In this document: positions 50,367 through 58,773 of the stretch, piece after piece
Layout of the letters: each line of letters starts with the position of its first letter
How positions within the stretch are numbered: the first letter of the stretch is position 1
NCBI GenBank assembly: GCA_903934325.1
Contig: CAIZNH010000044.1
Location: 124,001-188,000 of the forward strand
Direction of reading: 5' to 3'
Length of the DNA stretch: 64,000 nucleotides
DNA from: an uncultured Alphaproteobacteria bacterium
GTDB lineage: Bacteria > Pseudomonadota > Alphaproteobacteria > Sphingomonadales > Sphingomonadaceae
Notes under the pieces: model-generated
The model's input: only the letters and a program-made list of their open reading frames with translations
The model's database searches: none
What the model was told of the DNA's origin: nothing
Made by a program: the position numbers and the translations under genes

Positions 50367-52718
50367 TCAGCCGAGGAACAGCTCCGCCGCCGCGTCGATG
50401 ATCGCCTCGGCATCGAGCCGGTAGGTGCGGTAGAGATCAATGAGGTCGCCGGTTTGGCCGAAGCGGTCGGTGCCCAGGGGGCTGACCCGCTGGCCGCGCA
50501 CCCCGCCAAGCCACGACAGCGCTGCTGGCGAGCCGTCGAGCACGGTGACAAGGCCCGCGTCAGGGGCCAGCTGGCCGAGCAGCACCTCGATGTGGCTGGG
50601 CTGGCGACTGCCGCCACACCAGCGTGCGGCGCGGGCGGCAGACCAGTCGCGGTGCAGCCGGTCGGGCGAGGTCACCGCAAGCAGGCCGAGGCCGGGGATG
50701 TCGTCGGTGAGCTGCTCCCACGCGCTGAGCGCCTCGGGCGCCACCGCCCCGCAATAGGCAATCGCCGCCTTTGCGCCTTGGGCCGGTTCGCGCAGCCAGT
50801 AAGCCCCTGCCAGCGCGCCTGCCTCCCATGCCGCATCGGCGCGGGTCTGCTGTTCGATCTGACGGGTGGTGAGGCGCAGATAGACCGAGCTGCCATCATC
50901 GGCCTGCATATGCGCAAAGGCCCAATGCATCAGCAGCGCCACCTCATCGGCAAAAGCCGGCTCGAAGCTTTCGAGACCCGGCTGGCCCATCCCGATCAGC
51001 GGGGTGTTGATCGACTGGTGCGCGCCGCCTTCGCCTGCCAGCGTAATTCCCGATGGCGTGCCCACCAGCAGGAAGCGCGCATCCTGATAGCAGCCGTAAT
51101 TCAATGCATCGAGGCCGCGGGCGATGAAGGGATCATAGACGGTTCCCACCGGAAACAGCCGCGTGCCGAAATGCGGTGCGGCGAGACCCAGCGAGGTAAG
51201 GGCGAGGAAGAAATTGTTCTCGGCAATGCCCAGCTCGATATGCTGGCCCGCAGTGTGCGCGCTCCATTTCTGGGCCGACGGGATACGCGCCTTCTGGAAT
51301 ACGTCAGCCAGTTCCTGCCGCCGGAACAGCCCGCGCTGGTTGACGAAGGCGCCGAGATTGGTGGTCTGGGTCACGTCGGGCGCGGTGGTCACGATCCGGT
51401 CTGCGAGCGGCTCGTCCGATTTGGCCAGATCGAACAGGATGCGCCCGAAAGCTGCCTGCGTCGATTGCGCCGCGCCATCGGGCACGGGCAGGCGGGCGGG
51501 CAGGGGAATCGCGGGGGCGGCGTGCTCGGGAGCCTTGCGGGCGATCGGGCTCGCCTTCACCAGCGCTTCGAGCCGCGCGGCGAGATTGTCGCCAAGCCCG
51601 GCCCACTTGTCCCATTCCTGCCCGGGTTCGATCCCGAGCTGACTGCGCAGCCCTTCGATCTGGGTAGTGTTCATCATCCCCGAATGGTTGTCCTTGTGGC
51701 CCGCCAGCGGCAACCCGTAACCCTTGACGGTGTAGGCGATGAACAGCGTCGGCTTGTCGTCGGTGACGCTGTCGAAGGCGTCGAGCAGTGTCTCGATGCA
51801 ATGCCCGCCGAGGTTGGTCATCAGCTGTGCCAGCGCGGCATCGTCGTGATCCGCGAGCAGTTCTGCCACGCCCGGTTGCGCGCCCAGATCCTTGGCCAGC
51901 CGCTCGCGCCATGCCGAGCCGCCGAGATAGGTCAGCACCGCGAAATCGGCATTGGGGCAGTTCTCGATCCAGTCTTCCAGCGCCTTGCCACCCGGCCGTT
52001 CAAAGGCTTCCCGCTGGAGCCGCCCGTGCTTTAGCGTCACCACCCGCCAGCCGCAGGTCTCGAAGATGTCGTCGAAGCGGCGGAACATCCGGTCCGCCGT
52101 TGTCGCATCAAGGCTCTGGCGGTTGTAATCGACGATCCACCAGCAATTCCTGAGGTCGTGCTTGTAGCCCTCGATCAGGCATTCGTAGATGTTGCCCTCG
52201 TCGAGTTCGGCATCGCCCATCAGCGCGATCATCCGGCCAGCGTCGGCTTCTGCCATGCCCTCATGAGCGATGAGATAGTCCTGCACGAGGCTGCTGAAAG
52301 CCGTCACCGCCACCCCAAGCCCGACCGAGCCGGTCGAGAAGTCCACCGGGATCGTGTCCTTGGTGCGGCTGGGATAGGACTGCACCCCGCCAAGGCCCCG
52401 GAACCGCTCCAGCTTGTCGCGGGTCTGTTCGTCCAGCAGATAGTGGATCGCGTGGAGCACCGGCCCGGCATGGGGCTTGACCGCCACCTTGTCCTGTGGA
52501 CGCAGGGCGTGGAAATAGAGCGCGGTCATGATCGCGGTCATCGAGGCACAGCTCGCCTGATGCCCGCCGACCTTCAGCCCGTCCCGCTTTTCGCGCAGGT
52601 TGTTGGCATTGTGCACTGTCCACGAGGACAGCCAGCGCAGCCGCGCCTCGATCTGGGTCAGCAGTGCAATCTGCTCGGCGCGCGCGGGATCGGCGGAGAG
52701 GGGGGCAGGGGCTGTCAT
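50367..52718 (-). CDS. Transketolase / AceE-like thiamine-diphosphate enzyme
   Basis: A 783-residue ThDP-dependent enzyme. The cofactor-binding motif is MGDAELDEGNIYECLIEGYK, ending WWIVDYN, a GDG-to-N variant. Upstream are GGHQASCASMTAIMTALYFHAL and KPHAGPVLHAIHYLL. The pyrimidine-binding domain has HIELGIAENNFFLALTSLGL with the conserved Glu, and GEGGAHQSINTPLIGM. The pattern falls between transketolase and the homodimeric pyruvate dehydrogenase E1 (AceE), which is longer. The exact substrate is uncertain. It stands alone without E2/E3 genes. Confidence 0.8.
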   Translation of the reverse strand: MTAPAPLSADPARAEQIALLTQIEARLRWLSSWTVHNANNLREKRDGLKVGGHQASCASMTAIMTALYFHALRPQDKVAVKPHAGPVLHAIHYLLDEQTRDKLERFRGLGGVQSYPSRTKDTIPVDFSTGSVGLGVAVTAFSSLVQDYLIAHEGMAEADAGRMIALMGDAELDEGNIYECLIEGYKHDLRNCWWIVDYNRQSLDATTADRMFRRFDDIFETCGWRVVTLKHGRLQREAFERPGGKALEDWIENCPNADFAVLTYLGGSAWRERLAKDLGAQPGVAELLADHDDAALAQLMTNLGGHCIETLLDAFDSVTDDKPTLFIAYTVKGYGLPLAGHKDNHSGMMNTTQIEGLRSQLGIEPGQEWDKWAGLGDNLAARLEALVKASPIARKAPEHAAPAIPLPARLPVPDGAAQSTQAAFGRILFDLAKSDEPLADRIVTTAPDVTQTTNLGAFVNQRGLFRRQELADVFQKARIPSAQKWSAHTAGQHIELGIAENNFFLALTSLGLAAPHFGTRLFPVGTVYDPFIARGLDALNYGCYQDARFLLVGTPSGITLAGEGGAHQSINTPLIGMGQPGLESFEPAFADEVALLMHWAFAHMQADDGSSVYLRLTTRQIEQQTRADAAWEAGALAGAYWLREPAQGAKAAIAYCGAVAPEALSAWEQLTDDIPGLGLLAVTSPDRLHRDWSAARAARWCGGSRQPSHIEVLLGQLAPDAGLVTVLDGSPAALSWLGGVRGQRVSPLGTDRFGQTGDLIDLYRTYRLDAEAIIDAAAELFLG

Positions 52719-52770
52719 GCCGCGCCCTTAGGAACTCGGCCCCCAGCGGGCAAGGGCGAGCAGTGGCCCG

Positions 52771-54453
52771 CTAGTCCGCCGGAGGGATCGGCGGAGTGTT
52801 CCAGAACAGCGCCACCTCGTCCTCGGCGCCGGTCATCTCGTAACGCACCAATGCGATCGGAAGGCGGCCCGCAGCGAGGAACTGGTCGTGGAAATCCTTG
52901 AGGTTGAAGGCCTCGCCCAGCTGGCTTGCGCGGTCGGCCAGCAGCGCGTCCATCTGCAATTTGCCGATCGTGTAGGCGATGCCGTAGCCCGGCGGGCGGC
53001 GCAGATAGATCTCGGCATCGACGCGGGCGACATCCTCGTCGAGCCACGGGGTCTTGGCGCGCATGTAGCCGACTGCCTCGGCGACCTTCCAGCGATTGCG
53101 CTGCATGTTGATATCGGCCGGGACGCGGGCGGCGCGGAAAATGCCGAAGAGCTCGATGAATTCATCCGCCCGCGGCTGGTCACGGGTGGCGCCGGCAATC
53201 ATCAGTGCCTCTTCGAGATAGGTTGCCCAGCCCTCGGCGCGGCCGCCGTCGCTATAGGCGCTGCGGATCGGACGGGTGTCGCGCTCGGCCAGCACCGCAT
53301 CGAAACGGTGGCCGGGGATCACCGCGTGCAGGTGATCGGGGATCGGATCGCGGAACTGGATCTGCTCCCAGAAATTGGGGCCGCCCGGGCGCTCGATATA
53401 CGGCGTGTTGCTGCCCAGATCGCCGACATCACCGGGGATGGTGACGATATTCTCGTCCTTGAGGAAACGGCGCACGGCCGCGTCGGTTGAGGCGATTTTG
53501 GCGGCCTGTTCGGCGGCACTTTGTGACAGGGTGAGCTGCGGCAGATTGCGGTTGCGGTGGCGCAGCAGCACGAGGGCGGCGGTCATGCGTTCATGCTCGC
53601 GTTCGGCGAGGGTGACCATCTCGTCGCCCGTCAGCGGGATCATGCGGACGTGGCGGATATACCAGTCATAACGCGCCGCACCGACCCCGCCGGGCGCGCT
53701 CATCCGCGCCCGGTCGGCGCGCAGCCAGTCGCGAAAAGCCACCACCGCATTTCGTGCAGCCAGCACATCATCCACCAGATCGGGGCGGCTCGTGCGGGCC
53801 CGCGCCAGCAGATCGTCATACCAGCCGATGATCCCGGCAGGCGGCACTGTGCGATAGGGGTGATAGTGATTGACCCCGTCGCTGTTCTCCAGGTTGTGGA
53901 GGGCAAGATCGGCAAAATCGCCCGCCACCTCGGTGAGATTGCCCCGCGCCGAGGCTAGCAACGGCGGCACGGCCCGCAGCCTTGTGCGCAGCTTGGCGAT
54001 GTCCGCATCGCTCTTAATCACCTCGGCAAAGGCGACTGCCATCAGCGGATCGAGATAGAAGCCGGGATCGCGCTTCCACGGGCGCAAGACTTCGAGATTG
54101 AAGCGGTAGCCGTTGAGGATCGATTTCACCGCGAGGTAATCGGCTTGCCCTGCGCGCGACCAGCTCTTGACAGGAAGGGCACTCAGCCGCGCCTCGAAAG
54201 CGGCCAGCCCGGCGAGTTTTCGCGCCATCAGATCATCGGCATAGACATCGCCGATGCGCGCGCCCGAATCCATCACCACACCGGCGGTAAAGCCGGGCAG
54301 CATATATTGGCGCAGATCCTCATTGAGGGTGACGAGTGCGTCATAGCCCGCATCAACCACCGGAGCCTGCGCTTGTGCCTGTGCCTGCGCCAGCACCTGC
54401 GCTGGCATGCCTGCCGTCATTGCACACGCCAGCATGCCGAGGATGAACCGCAT
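52771..54453 (-). CDS. DUF885 family protein, exported, with an altered metal motif
   Basis: A 560-residue secreted protein with a signal peptide (ILGMLACAMTAGMPAQVLAQ) followed by a short Gln-Ala repeat. The DUF885 fold is recognised from NLEVLRPWKRDPGFYLDPL, YHPYRTVPPAGIIGWYDDLLARA and the C-terminal GGRAEGWATYLEEALMIAG, then YGIAYTIGKLQMDALL. Family members usually carry H-E-x-x-P-G-H; here it reads HAVIPGH, so the catalytic-type Glu is Ala. It may be inactive or use another residue. Start 54453 is chosen for its GGGAGA site; the longer frame runs into tRNA-Pro. Confidence 0.85.
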   Translation of the reverse strand: MRFILGMLACAMTAGMPAQVLAQAQAQAQAPVVDAGYDALVTLNEDLRQYMLPGFTAGVVMDSGARIGDVYADDLMARKLAGLAAFEARLSALPVKSWSRAGQADYLAVKSILNGYRFNLEVLRPWKRDPGFYLDPLMAVAFAEVIKSDADIAKLRTRLRAVPPLLASARGNLTEVAGDFADLALHNLENSDGVNHYHPYRTVPPAGIIGWYDDLLARARTSRPDLVDDVLAARNAVVAFRDWLRADRARMSAPGGVGAARYDWYIRHVRMIPLTGDEMVTLAEREHERMTAALVLLRHRNRNLPQLTLSQSAAEQAAKIASTDAAVRRFLKDENIVTIPGDVGDLGSNTPYIERPGGPNFWEQIQFRDPIPDHLHAVIPGHRFDAVLAERDTRPIRSAYSDGGRAEGWATYLEEALMIAGATRDQPRADEFIELFGIFRAARVPADINMQRNRWKVAEAVGYMRAKTPWLDEDVARVDAEIYLRRPPGYGIAYTIGKLQMDALLADRASQLGEAFNLKDFHDQFLAAGRLPIALVRYEMTGAEDEVALFWNTPPIPPAD

Positions 54454-54538
54454 GATCGTCTCCCTTTGTCCCTTACCGACCATGTGTGGCGCGATTGTCG
54501 GGATAGGGGAAGACGGGTTTTGCGGCTCTTGTGAAAAG

Positions 54539-54615
<77 letters not shown>

Positions 54616-54634
54616 ACGCTCGCCCCCGCCCCGG

Positions 54635-54707
54635 TGGGCCCGGCAGGATTCGAACCCGCGACCTAGCCGTTATGAGCGGCCAGCTCTAACCGCTGAGCTA
54701 CAGGCCC
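54635..54707 (-). tRNA. tRNA with CAT anticodon, probably tRNA-Ile2
   Basis: A cloverleaf on the minus strand. The acceptor stem is gggcctg/cgggccc, the anticodon stem-loop is gccgctcataacggc with CAT, and the T loop is ttcgaat. The loop ctcataa and overall sequence resemble tRNA-Ile2, whose C34 is changed to lysidine by TilS, rather than initiator or elongator tRNA-Met. The genomic bases after the discriminator read CCG, so CCA must be added. Confidence 0.9.
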
Positions 54708-54798
54708 GTTATAAGGGGCCGGAGACAGGGCGAATGCCTGCCTCTACTGCGCTGCCCGCACAGAGACAAGCCGCGATGCAGCCCCTGTTGCGGGCTGG

Positions 54799-55800
54799 TC
54801 AGCCGGACGTAGCGGCGACGATGTCGGCCACGGTGCAGCTGCGGATCCCGCGGCGGTCCAGGTCGGCGTAGATCGCGGCGAACCATTCATACAGCGCCTC
54901 GACCGCCTGTTCGTCCTTGGCATAGGAGGTGTTGCCGGGCGCGAGCGTGGGGCTGTGGAACGACAGCACCAGCACTGGCAGGCCGCTGTCATGTGCAATG
55001 TCGATCCCGCGCAGAGCCTCTGCGATGGTCACGCCTTCGGGCGTCAGGGCTATGCGTTCAAGCAGGCTGAAATGCGACATGGCGCCCAGCACTGTCGGCA
55101 GGGCGGGGCGCAGGCGTTGGAGACTGACACCGACATTGCGGAAAATGCCCCAGTGGACGCTGGTCACCGGCAGTTCGAGCAGCTGGCGCTCGGCATCGAC
55201 CCAATAGGGGCTGACGGGGTGGCGCGAATAGTCCGGTCCGCCTTGATCGCTGTAATCGAACAACGTGCGCACCGAGGTGTCGATGCGGATGCCTGCCGCC
55301 TTGAGCAGATCGGCAGTGTCCGGCCCCAGACCATAGCGCCCGGCGCGGTAGATCAGCGGCGGCGATCCGAAAGCGGCCTCGATCGCATCCCGTAGCCCCA
55401 TGAACTTGGCCGCTTCCAGTTCCCGCGGAAGATTGCCCGCGTAGGAATTGTGGACGTTCACATCCTCGTCGAAGGGCGGGTTGACCCAGGGGTGGAGCTG
55501 CACCCCGACCTCGGCCGTCCCGCGCCGCACCGCATCGCCGATGATCTCGACTGCGGCGGCATCTTTCACGATCGGCCAGTCGACGAGGTAAACCGGGTGT
55601 GCACCGATGCTTTCGCAAAAGCTCTGGAAGCGCGGAATCGCGGAAACGTGGCTGAGGCCGTAGCCCTCGCGCCGGAACGGAGCGCCCCAGTCGAACTCTT
55701 CCTCGGTATCGACCGTCAGCAGAACACGCTGGCCGAAACCGGGCGCAAATTGCGCGGTCGCCGCAGAACTGGGCGGCACCAGCATCGATTCTGTTGCCAT
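54799..55800 (-). CDS. Polysaccharide deacetylase family protein
   Basis: A 333-residue NodB-homology protein without a signal peptide. It shows RVLLTVDTEEEFDWGAPFRR with the metal/catalytic Asp, EVGVQLHPWVNPPFDED (His motif), YRAGRYGLGPDTADLLKAAGIRIDTS and VLVLSFHSPTLAPGN with the C-terminal His. This is the WalW-like branch of polysaccharide deacetylases. Its substrate is unknown. ATG at 55800 lies 13 bp after the histidine-kinase-like gene, suggesting co-transcription. Confidence 0.85.
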   Translation of the reverse strand: MATESMLVPPSSAATAQFAPGFGQRVLLTVDTEEEFDWGAPFRREGYGLSHVSAIPRFQSFCESIGAHPVYLVDWPIVKDAAAVEIIGDAVRRGTAEVGVQLHPWVNPPFDEDVNVHNSYAGNLPRELEAAKFMGLRDAIEAAFGSPPLIYRAGRYGLGPDTADLLKAAGIRIDTSVRTLFDYSDQGGPDYSRHPVSPYWVDAERQLLELPVTSVHWGIFRNVGVSLQRLRPALPTVLGAMSHFSLLERIALTPEGVTIAEALRGIDIAHDSGLPVLVLSFHSPTLAPGNTSYAKDEQAVEALYEWFAAIYADLDRRGIRSCTVADIVAATSG

Positions 55801-55813
55801 CAGCCTGATCCCT

Positions 55814-57682
55814 CTAGCGCGCGACCCCAGCCTGATGGCTAGGCAGGTCATCCGACAGGGTCAAGAGCGGGAGGGTGAGCACCAGCTTGCCGTCTTCGCA
55901 AGCCAGCGCCCCGCCCGCTGCGCGCGCCTCGGCGCGGGCGAGGCGGAAGGCGAAGCCGGCGCCGAACAGCCCGGCATTGATCGCGCTTTCTGGCGGGCGC
56001 GCGGTGGCGGCAAAGAGGTTGTCCTCGCGTGCCAGATCGGCCGGCAGGCTGCATTCGAGCCGCGCTTGCGGTTGGCCCTGAAGAATTACAGGTGACAGGC
56101 GTGCAGCGAGCTGTTCGCCCGCACCGCAGGCTGCGGCAAGGCTGGCGAGCAGCCGCCACAGCAGCGCCTCGGCATCATCGCTGTCGCAGCCCGCCAGCAG
56201 GCTTGCATCGGGGGTGAGGGCCAGCGCGATCCCCGCCTCGCGTGCGGCGAGCACAGGGGTGAGCTGGTCGACGATCCGCCGGGTGAGGCGCGCGATATCA
56301 GCCTCTCCGGGATCGATCCCGAGCGCACCGGTTTCGAGCCTCGCCAGCCGGTCTAGCTCGTCGAACCCGGCCAGAATGCGCGCCGCATCGGCAGCAATCG
56401 CGGCGGCGAGCGCGCGATATTCGTGCGGGGCGGGTCCGAAAAGCTGCTGCTGGATCACCTCGGCATAGCCTTGCACAGCGGTGACCGGCGTGCGCAATTC
56501 GTGGAGCAACTGGCGAATGCGGTCCGCCTCGCGCGCTTCGGCAGGCGCAGGCTGTTCGAGGTCGGCCAGCGGACGGCGCAGGCGGCCGACATAGCCGGTA
56601 AAATGCCCTTCGAAACTGAAGCCGGGCTGGGCATCGAGGGTCCATTCGCCGCTGATCGCGCTGGCCCCGCCAAGGGTGAATCGGTGGCCAAGGATTGGCT
56701 GGCGGCGTGCGAAAGCGCGATCGATAACGCTTTCTTCGACGATCGTGCTGGCCAGGGCGCGCGGGGCAACCAGCCGGGTACCGATCACCATCGGCGCGAC
56801 TTCGCTTGAGGCCCATTCGATCCGTCCGGCGGCATCCGTAGCGAAGCCGAAGGCGGCAATCGGGCGCTCTGGCAGCTCGGGCAATTCGCCCAACGGCAGG
56901 CGCGGCGCGATGTCCGCGTCGCTCCCGGTTTCGCTGCGCTCGCGCCGGAATTGGGCGATGCGTTCGACCAGCGCCGAGATTTCGCTGCGGCCGGTCTCGT
57001 CGCGGTCTGCCACCGGGGCACGCTCGCGGCGGCGCAGCGGGATCGGGGCGGGAGCGACGGGTGGGGCGGACGGCTCGGCAGGCTCGGCAGGCTCGAGTGG
57101 GCGGGGTGCGGGCGCGTGCGCGGATGACGCCGGTTCTGGGGCCACGCTGTTGTCGGGCCGGGGGAGGCCGCGATCATGGATGCCCAGCCGTGCCAGCAGC
57201 GCCTCGACATCCACCGGCAAATCGCGGCGCAGGCGCATAAAACCGCGCGCACGCACGGGCAGGCGCGGGATCAGCGCAGTCCAATCTTCGACCGAAAGCT
57301 CCGCCCGCGAGAGCGCGGCCATTGCGACCTCTGGCTCCTGATCGGCCAGATGGGCAGCCAGATCGGCGCTGCGGAAGCGCCAGCCGGCCTCGCGGATGAT
57401 CCCCGCCCGCTGCGGCGCGGGAATGGCGTCAGCGAGCGTATCCATTCGTAGCCACGCCGCCGCGACCAGGCTCTGGTGCTGGGCATTGGCCGGATGCAGG
57501 CGGTCCTTGCCGAGCAGATCGAGCAGCTGGCGATATTGCGTGCGCAACCCCGCCTCGCCGGTGGCGCGCTGGCGCAGCACGGTGGCAAGGCGATCATCGA
57601 AGAACACGCTTGGGCTCACTCCTCCGGCGACTGCCACGGCCCACTGGGCCCGCACACCGCCCGAATCGGCGGCCTCCATCAT
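55814..57682 (-). CDS. Histidine-kinase-like protein with a degenerate ATPase domain
   Basis: A protein of about 622 residues. The N-terminal 200 residues are a helical region of unknown type, followed by a Pro/Ala/Glu-rich linker (PLEPAEPAEPSAPPVAPAPI), a PAS-like region (IAAFGFATDAAGRIEWASSE) and a dimerisation/phosphoacceptor segment, LLHELRTPVTAVQGYAEVIQ, with an intact H-E-L-R-T-P box. The following ATP-binding domain lacks a clear N box and D-x-G-x-G, retaining only GLFGAGFAFRLARAEARAAGG. It may not autophosphorylate. No membrane helix is seen. It is divergent from the lrp gene. The start codon is uncertain (57682 or 57679). Confidence 0.75.
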   Translation of the reverse strand: MMEAADSGGVRAQWAVAVAGGVSPSVFFDDRLATVLRQRATGEAGLRTQYRQLLDLLGKDRLHPANAQHQSLVAAAWLRMDTLADAIPAPQRAGIIREAGWRFRSADLAAHLADQEPEVAMAALSRAELSVEDWTALIPRLPVRARGFMRLRRDLPVDVEALLARLGIHDRGLPRPDNSVAPEPASSAHAPAPRPLEPAEPAEPSAPPVAPAPIPLRRRERAPVADRDETGRSEISALVERIAQFRRERSETGSDADIAPRLPLGELPELPERPIAAFGFATDAAGRIEWASSEVAPMVIGTRLVAPRALASTIVEESVIDRAFARRQPILGHRFTLGGASAISGEWTLDAQPGFSFEGHFTGYVGRLRRPLADLEQPAPAEAREADRIRQLLHELRTPVTAVQGYAEVIQQQLFGPAPHEYRALAAAIAADAARILAGFDELDRLARLETGALGIDPGEADIARLTRRIVDQLTPVLAAREAGIALALTPDASLLAGCDSDDAEALLWRLLASLAAACGAGEQLAARLSPVILQGQPQARLECSLPADLAREDNLFAATARPPESAINAGLFGAGFAFRLARAEARAAGGALACEDGKLVLTLPLLTLSDDLPSHQAGVAR

Positions 57683-57794
57683 GGCGCAGGAGCAGCGCCT
57701 AGCGCGCCCTGCTTGCGATGTTCTAACAGGATGGGACAATTGTCACAGTCTGACGCGCAAGGTGCGTTGCAAAGCGGGACAATTGCTGGCAGAC

Positions 57795-57807
57795 CTAATA
57801 ATATTAG
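57795..57807. promoter_or_regulatory. AT-rich palindrome upstream of lrp
   Basis: ctaataatattag is a perfect 13-bp palindrome (ctaata-a-tattag) 100 bp before the lrp-family start, in a region otherwise GC-rich. It resembles an Lrp-type operator and includes a possible -10 (taatat). A direct repeat, gggacaattg, occurs at 57733-57742 and 57776-57785 just upstream. Confidence 0.45.
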
Positions 57808-57907
57808 CGAAGCGAGCCTTCCGGCACGCCTCTTCTTACTTTGCAACGATAGGGCAAGCAGCGTTGCCGACAGGTGAACGCGAGGCTGGGCAAGGAGCTG
57901 AATCCGA

Positions 57908-58369
57908 GTGGCCAATCTGGATGATATCGACCGCCGTCTGCTGGCCGAACTGCAGGCAGAAGGCCGGGTGACCAATGTCGAGCTGGCCCAGCGCGTCGGA
58001 TTGACCGCGCCGCCCTGTCTGCGCCGCGTGCGGGGCCTAGAAGAGGACGGCGTGATCCGCGGCTATCATGCCGATTTGGATCCGTCCAAGCTCGGCTTTG
58101 CCATCACCGTCTTTGCGATGGTGAGCCTCAAGAGCCAGGCCGAAGCGTCCTTGCGCGAGTTCGAAGAGCATATGCGCGCCCTTCCAGAAGTGCGCGAGTG
58201 CCACATGCTCAACGGGGAAATCGACTTCATTCTCAAGATCGTGAGCAAGGACCTTCAGAGCTTTCAGGAATTCCTGACCGGCAAGCTGACGCCTGCTCCC
58301 AATGTGGAAAGCGTGAAGACCTCGCTGACGATCCGCACCGCCAAACAGGAACCCGGCGTCCCGTTGTGA
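57908..58369 (+). CDS. Lrp/AsnC family transcriptional regulator
   Basis: A 153-residue regulator starting with GTG after a clear AAGGAG site. The N-terminal helix-turn-helix is LDDIDRRLLAELQAEGRVTNVELAQRVGLTAPPCLRRVRGLEEDG. The C-terminal RAM ligand domain follows: GFAITVFAMVSLKS, and ALPEVRECHMLNGEIDFILKIVSKDLQSFQEFL. It is most like global Lrp or amino-acid catabolism activators. Its GTG/ATG-type overlap with the next small lipoprotein suggests a two-gene operon. Autoregulation through the palindrome upstream is likely. Confidence 0.94.
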   Translation: MANLDDIDRRLLAELQAEGRVTNVELAQRVGLTAPPCLRRVRGLEEDGVIRGYHADLDPSKLGFAITVFAMVSLKSQAEASLREFEEHMRALPEVRECHMLNGEIDFILKIVSKDLQSFQEFLTGKLTPAPNVESVKTSLTIRTAKQEPGVPL

Positions 58370-58761
58370 AGGGAAGGGCGGCGCTCGCATCGGCCGGTCT
58401 GGTTGCGGCCTTGACGCTGGTGTCCGGCTGTTCTGCCAGTGACGGATCCGGGCCATCCAGCGCCAAGCCCTTCGATGCCATGTCACCCGACGAGCATCTC
58501 GCCTGCGCGGTGGATATCAGCGCCTACACCTATCTGATCGCGGCCGGCACCTTGCCCGAGGACCGCGAACTGGCCGGACAATCCGCTCTCGCCCTCGCAT
58601 GGCACCACAATGCCTACGCGATCCCGCAAGGCCTGAGCGATCAGGCCGACCTCATCAACCGCAAGCGCACCGCGCTGATGGGGGCCGATCAGCCCAAAGC
58701 GATCGCTGCCCGCGCCGCCGCCTGCATCGCTACGGCGATGGCGAAGCACGGGGCTGAGTAG
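58366..58761 (+). CDS. Small predicted lipoprotein
   Basis: A 131-residue protein starting with GTG that overlaps the lrp stop (GTGA). It has a lipoprotein signal (ALASAGLVAALTLVSGCSAS, lipobox VSGC) and a small helical mature domain with two cysteines (HLACAVDISAYTYLIAAG and RAAACIATAMAKHG). The function is unknown. The start codon is supported by the overlap and by the signal sequence beginning immediately after it. Confidence 0.78.
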   Translation: MKGRAALASAGLVAALTLVSGCSASDGSGPSSAKPFDAMSPDEHLACAVDISAYTYLIAAGTLPEDRELAGQSALALAWHHNAYAIPQGLSDQADLINRKRTALMGADQPKAIAARAAACIATAMAKHGAE

Positions 58762-58773
58762 CGCTACTCCGAC

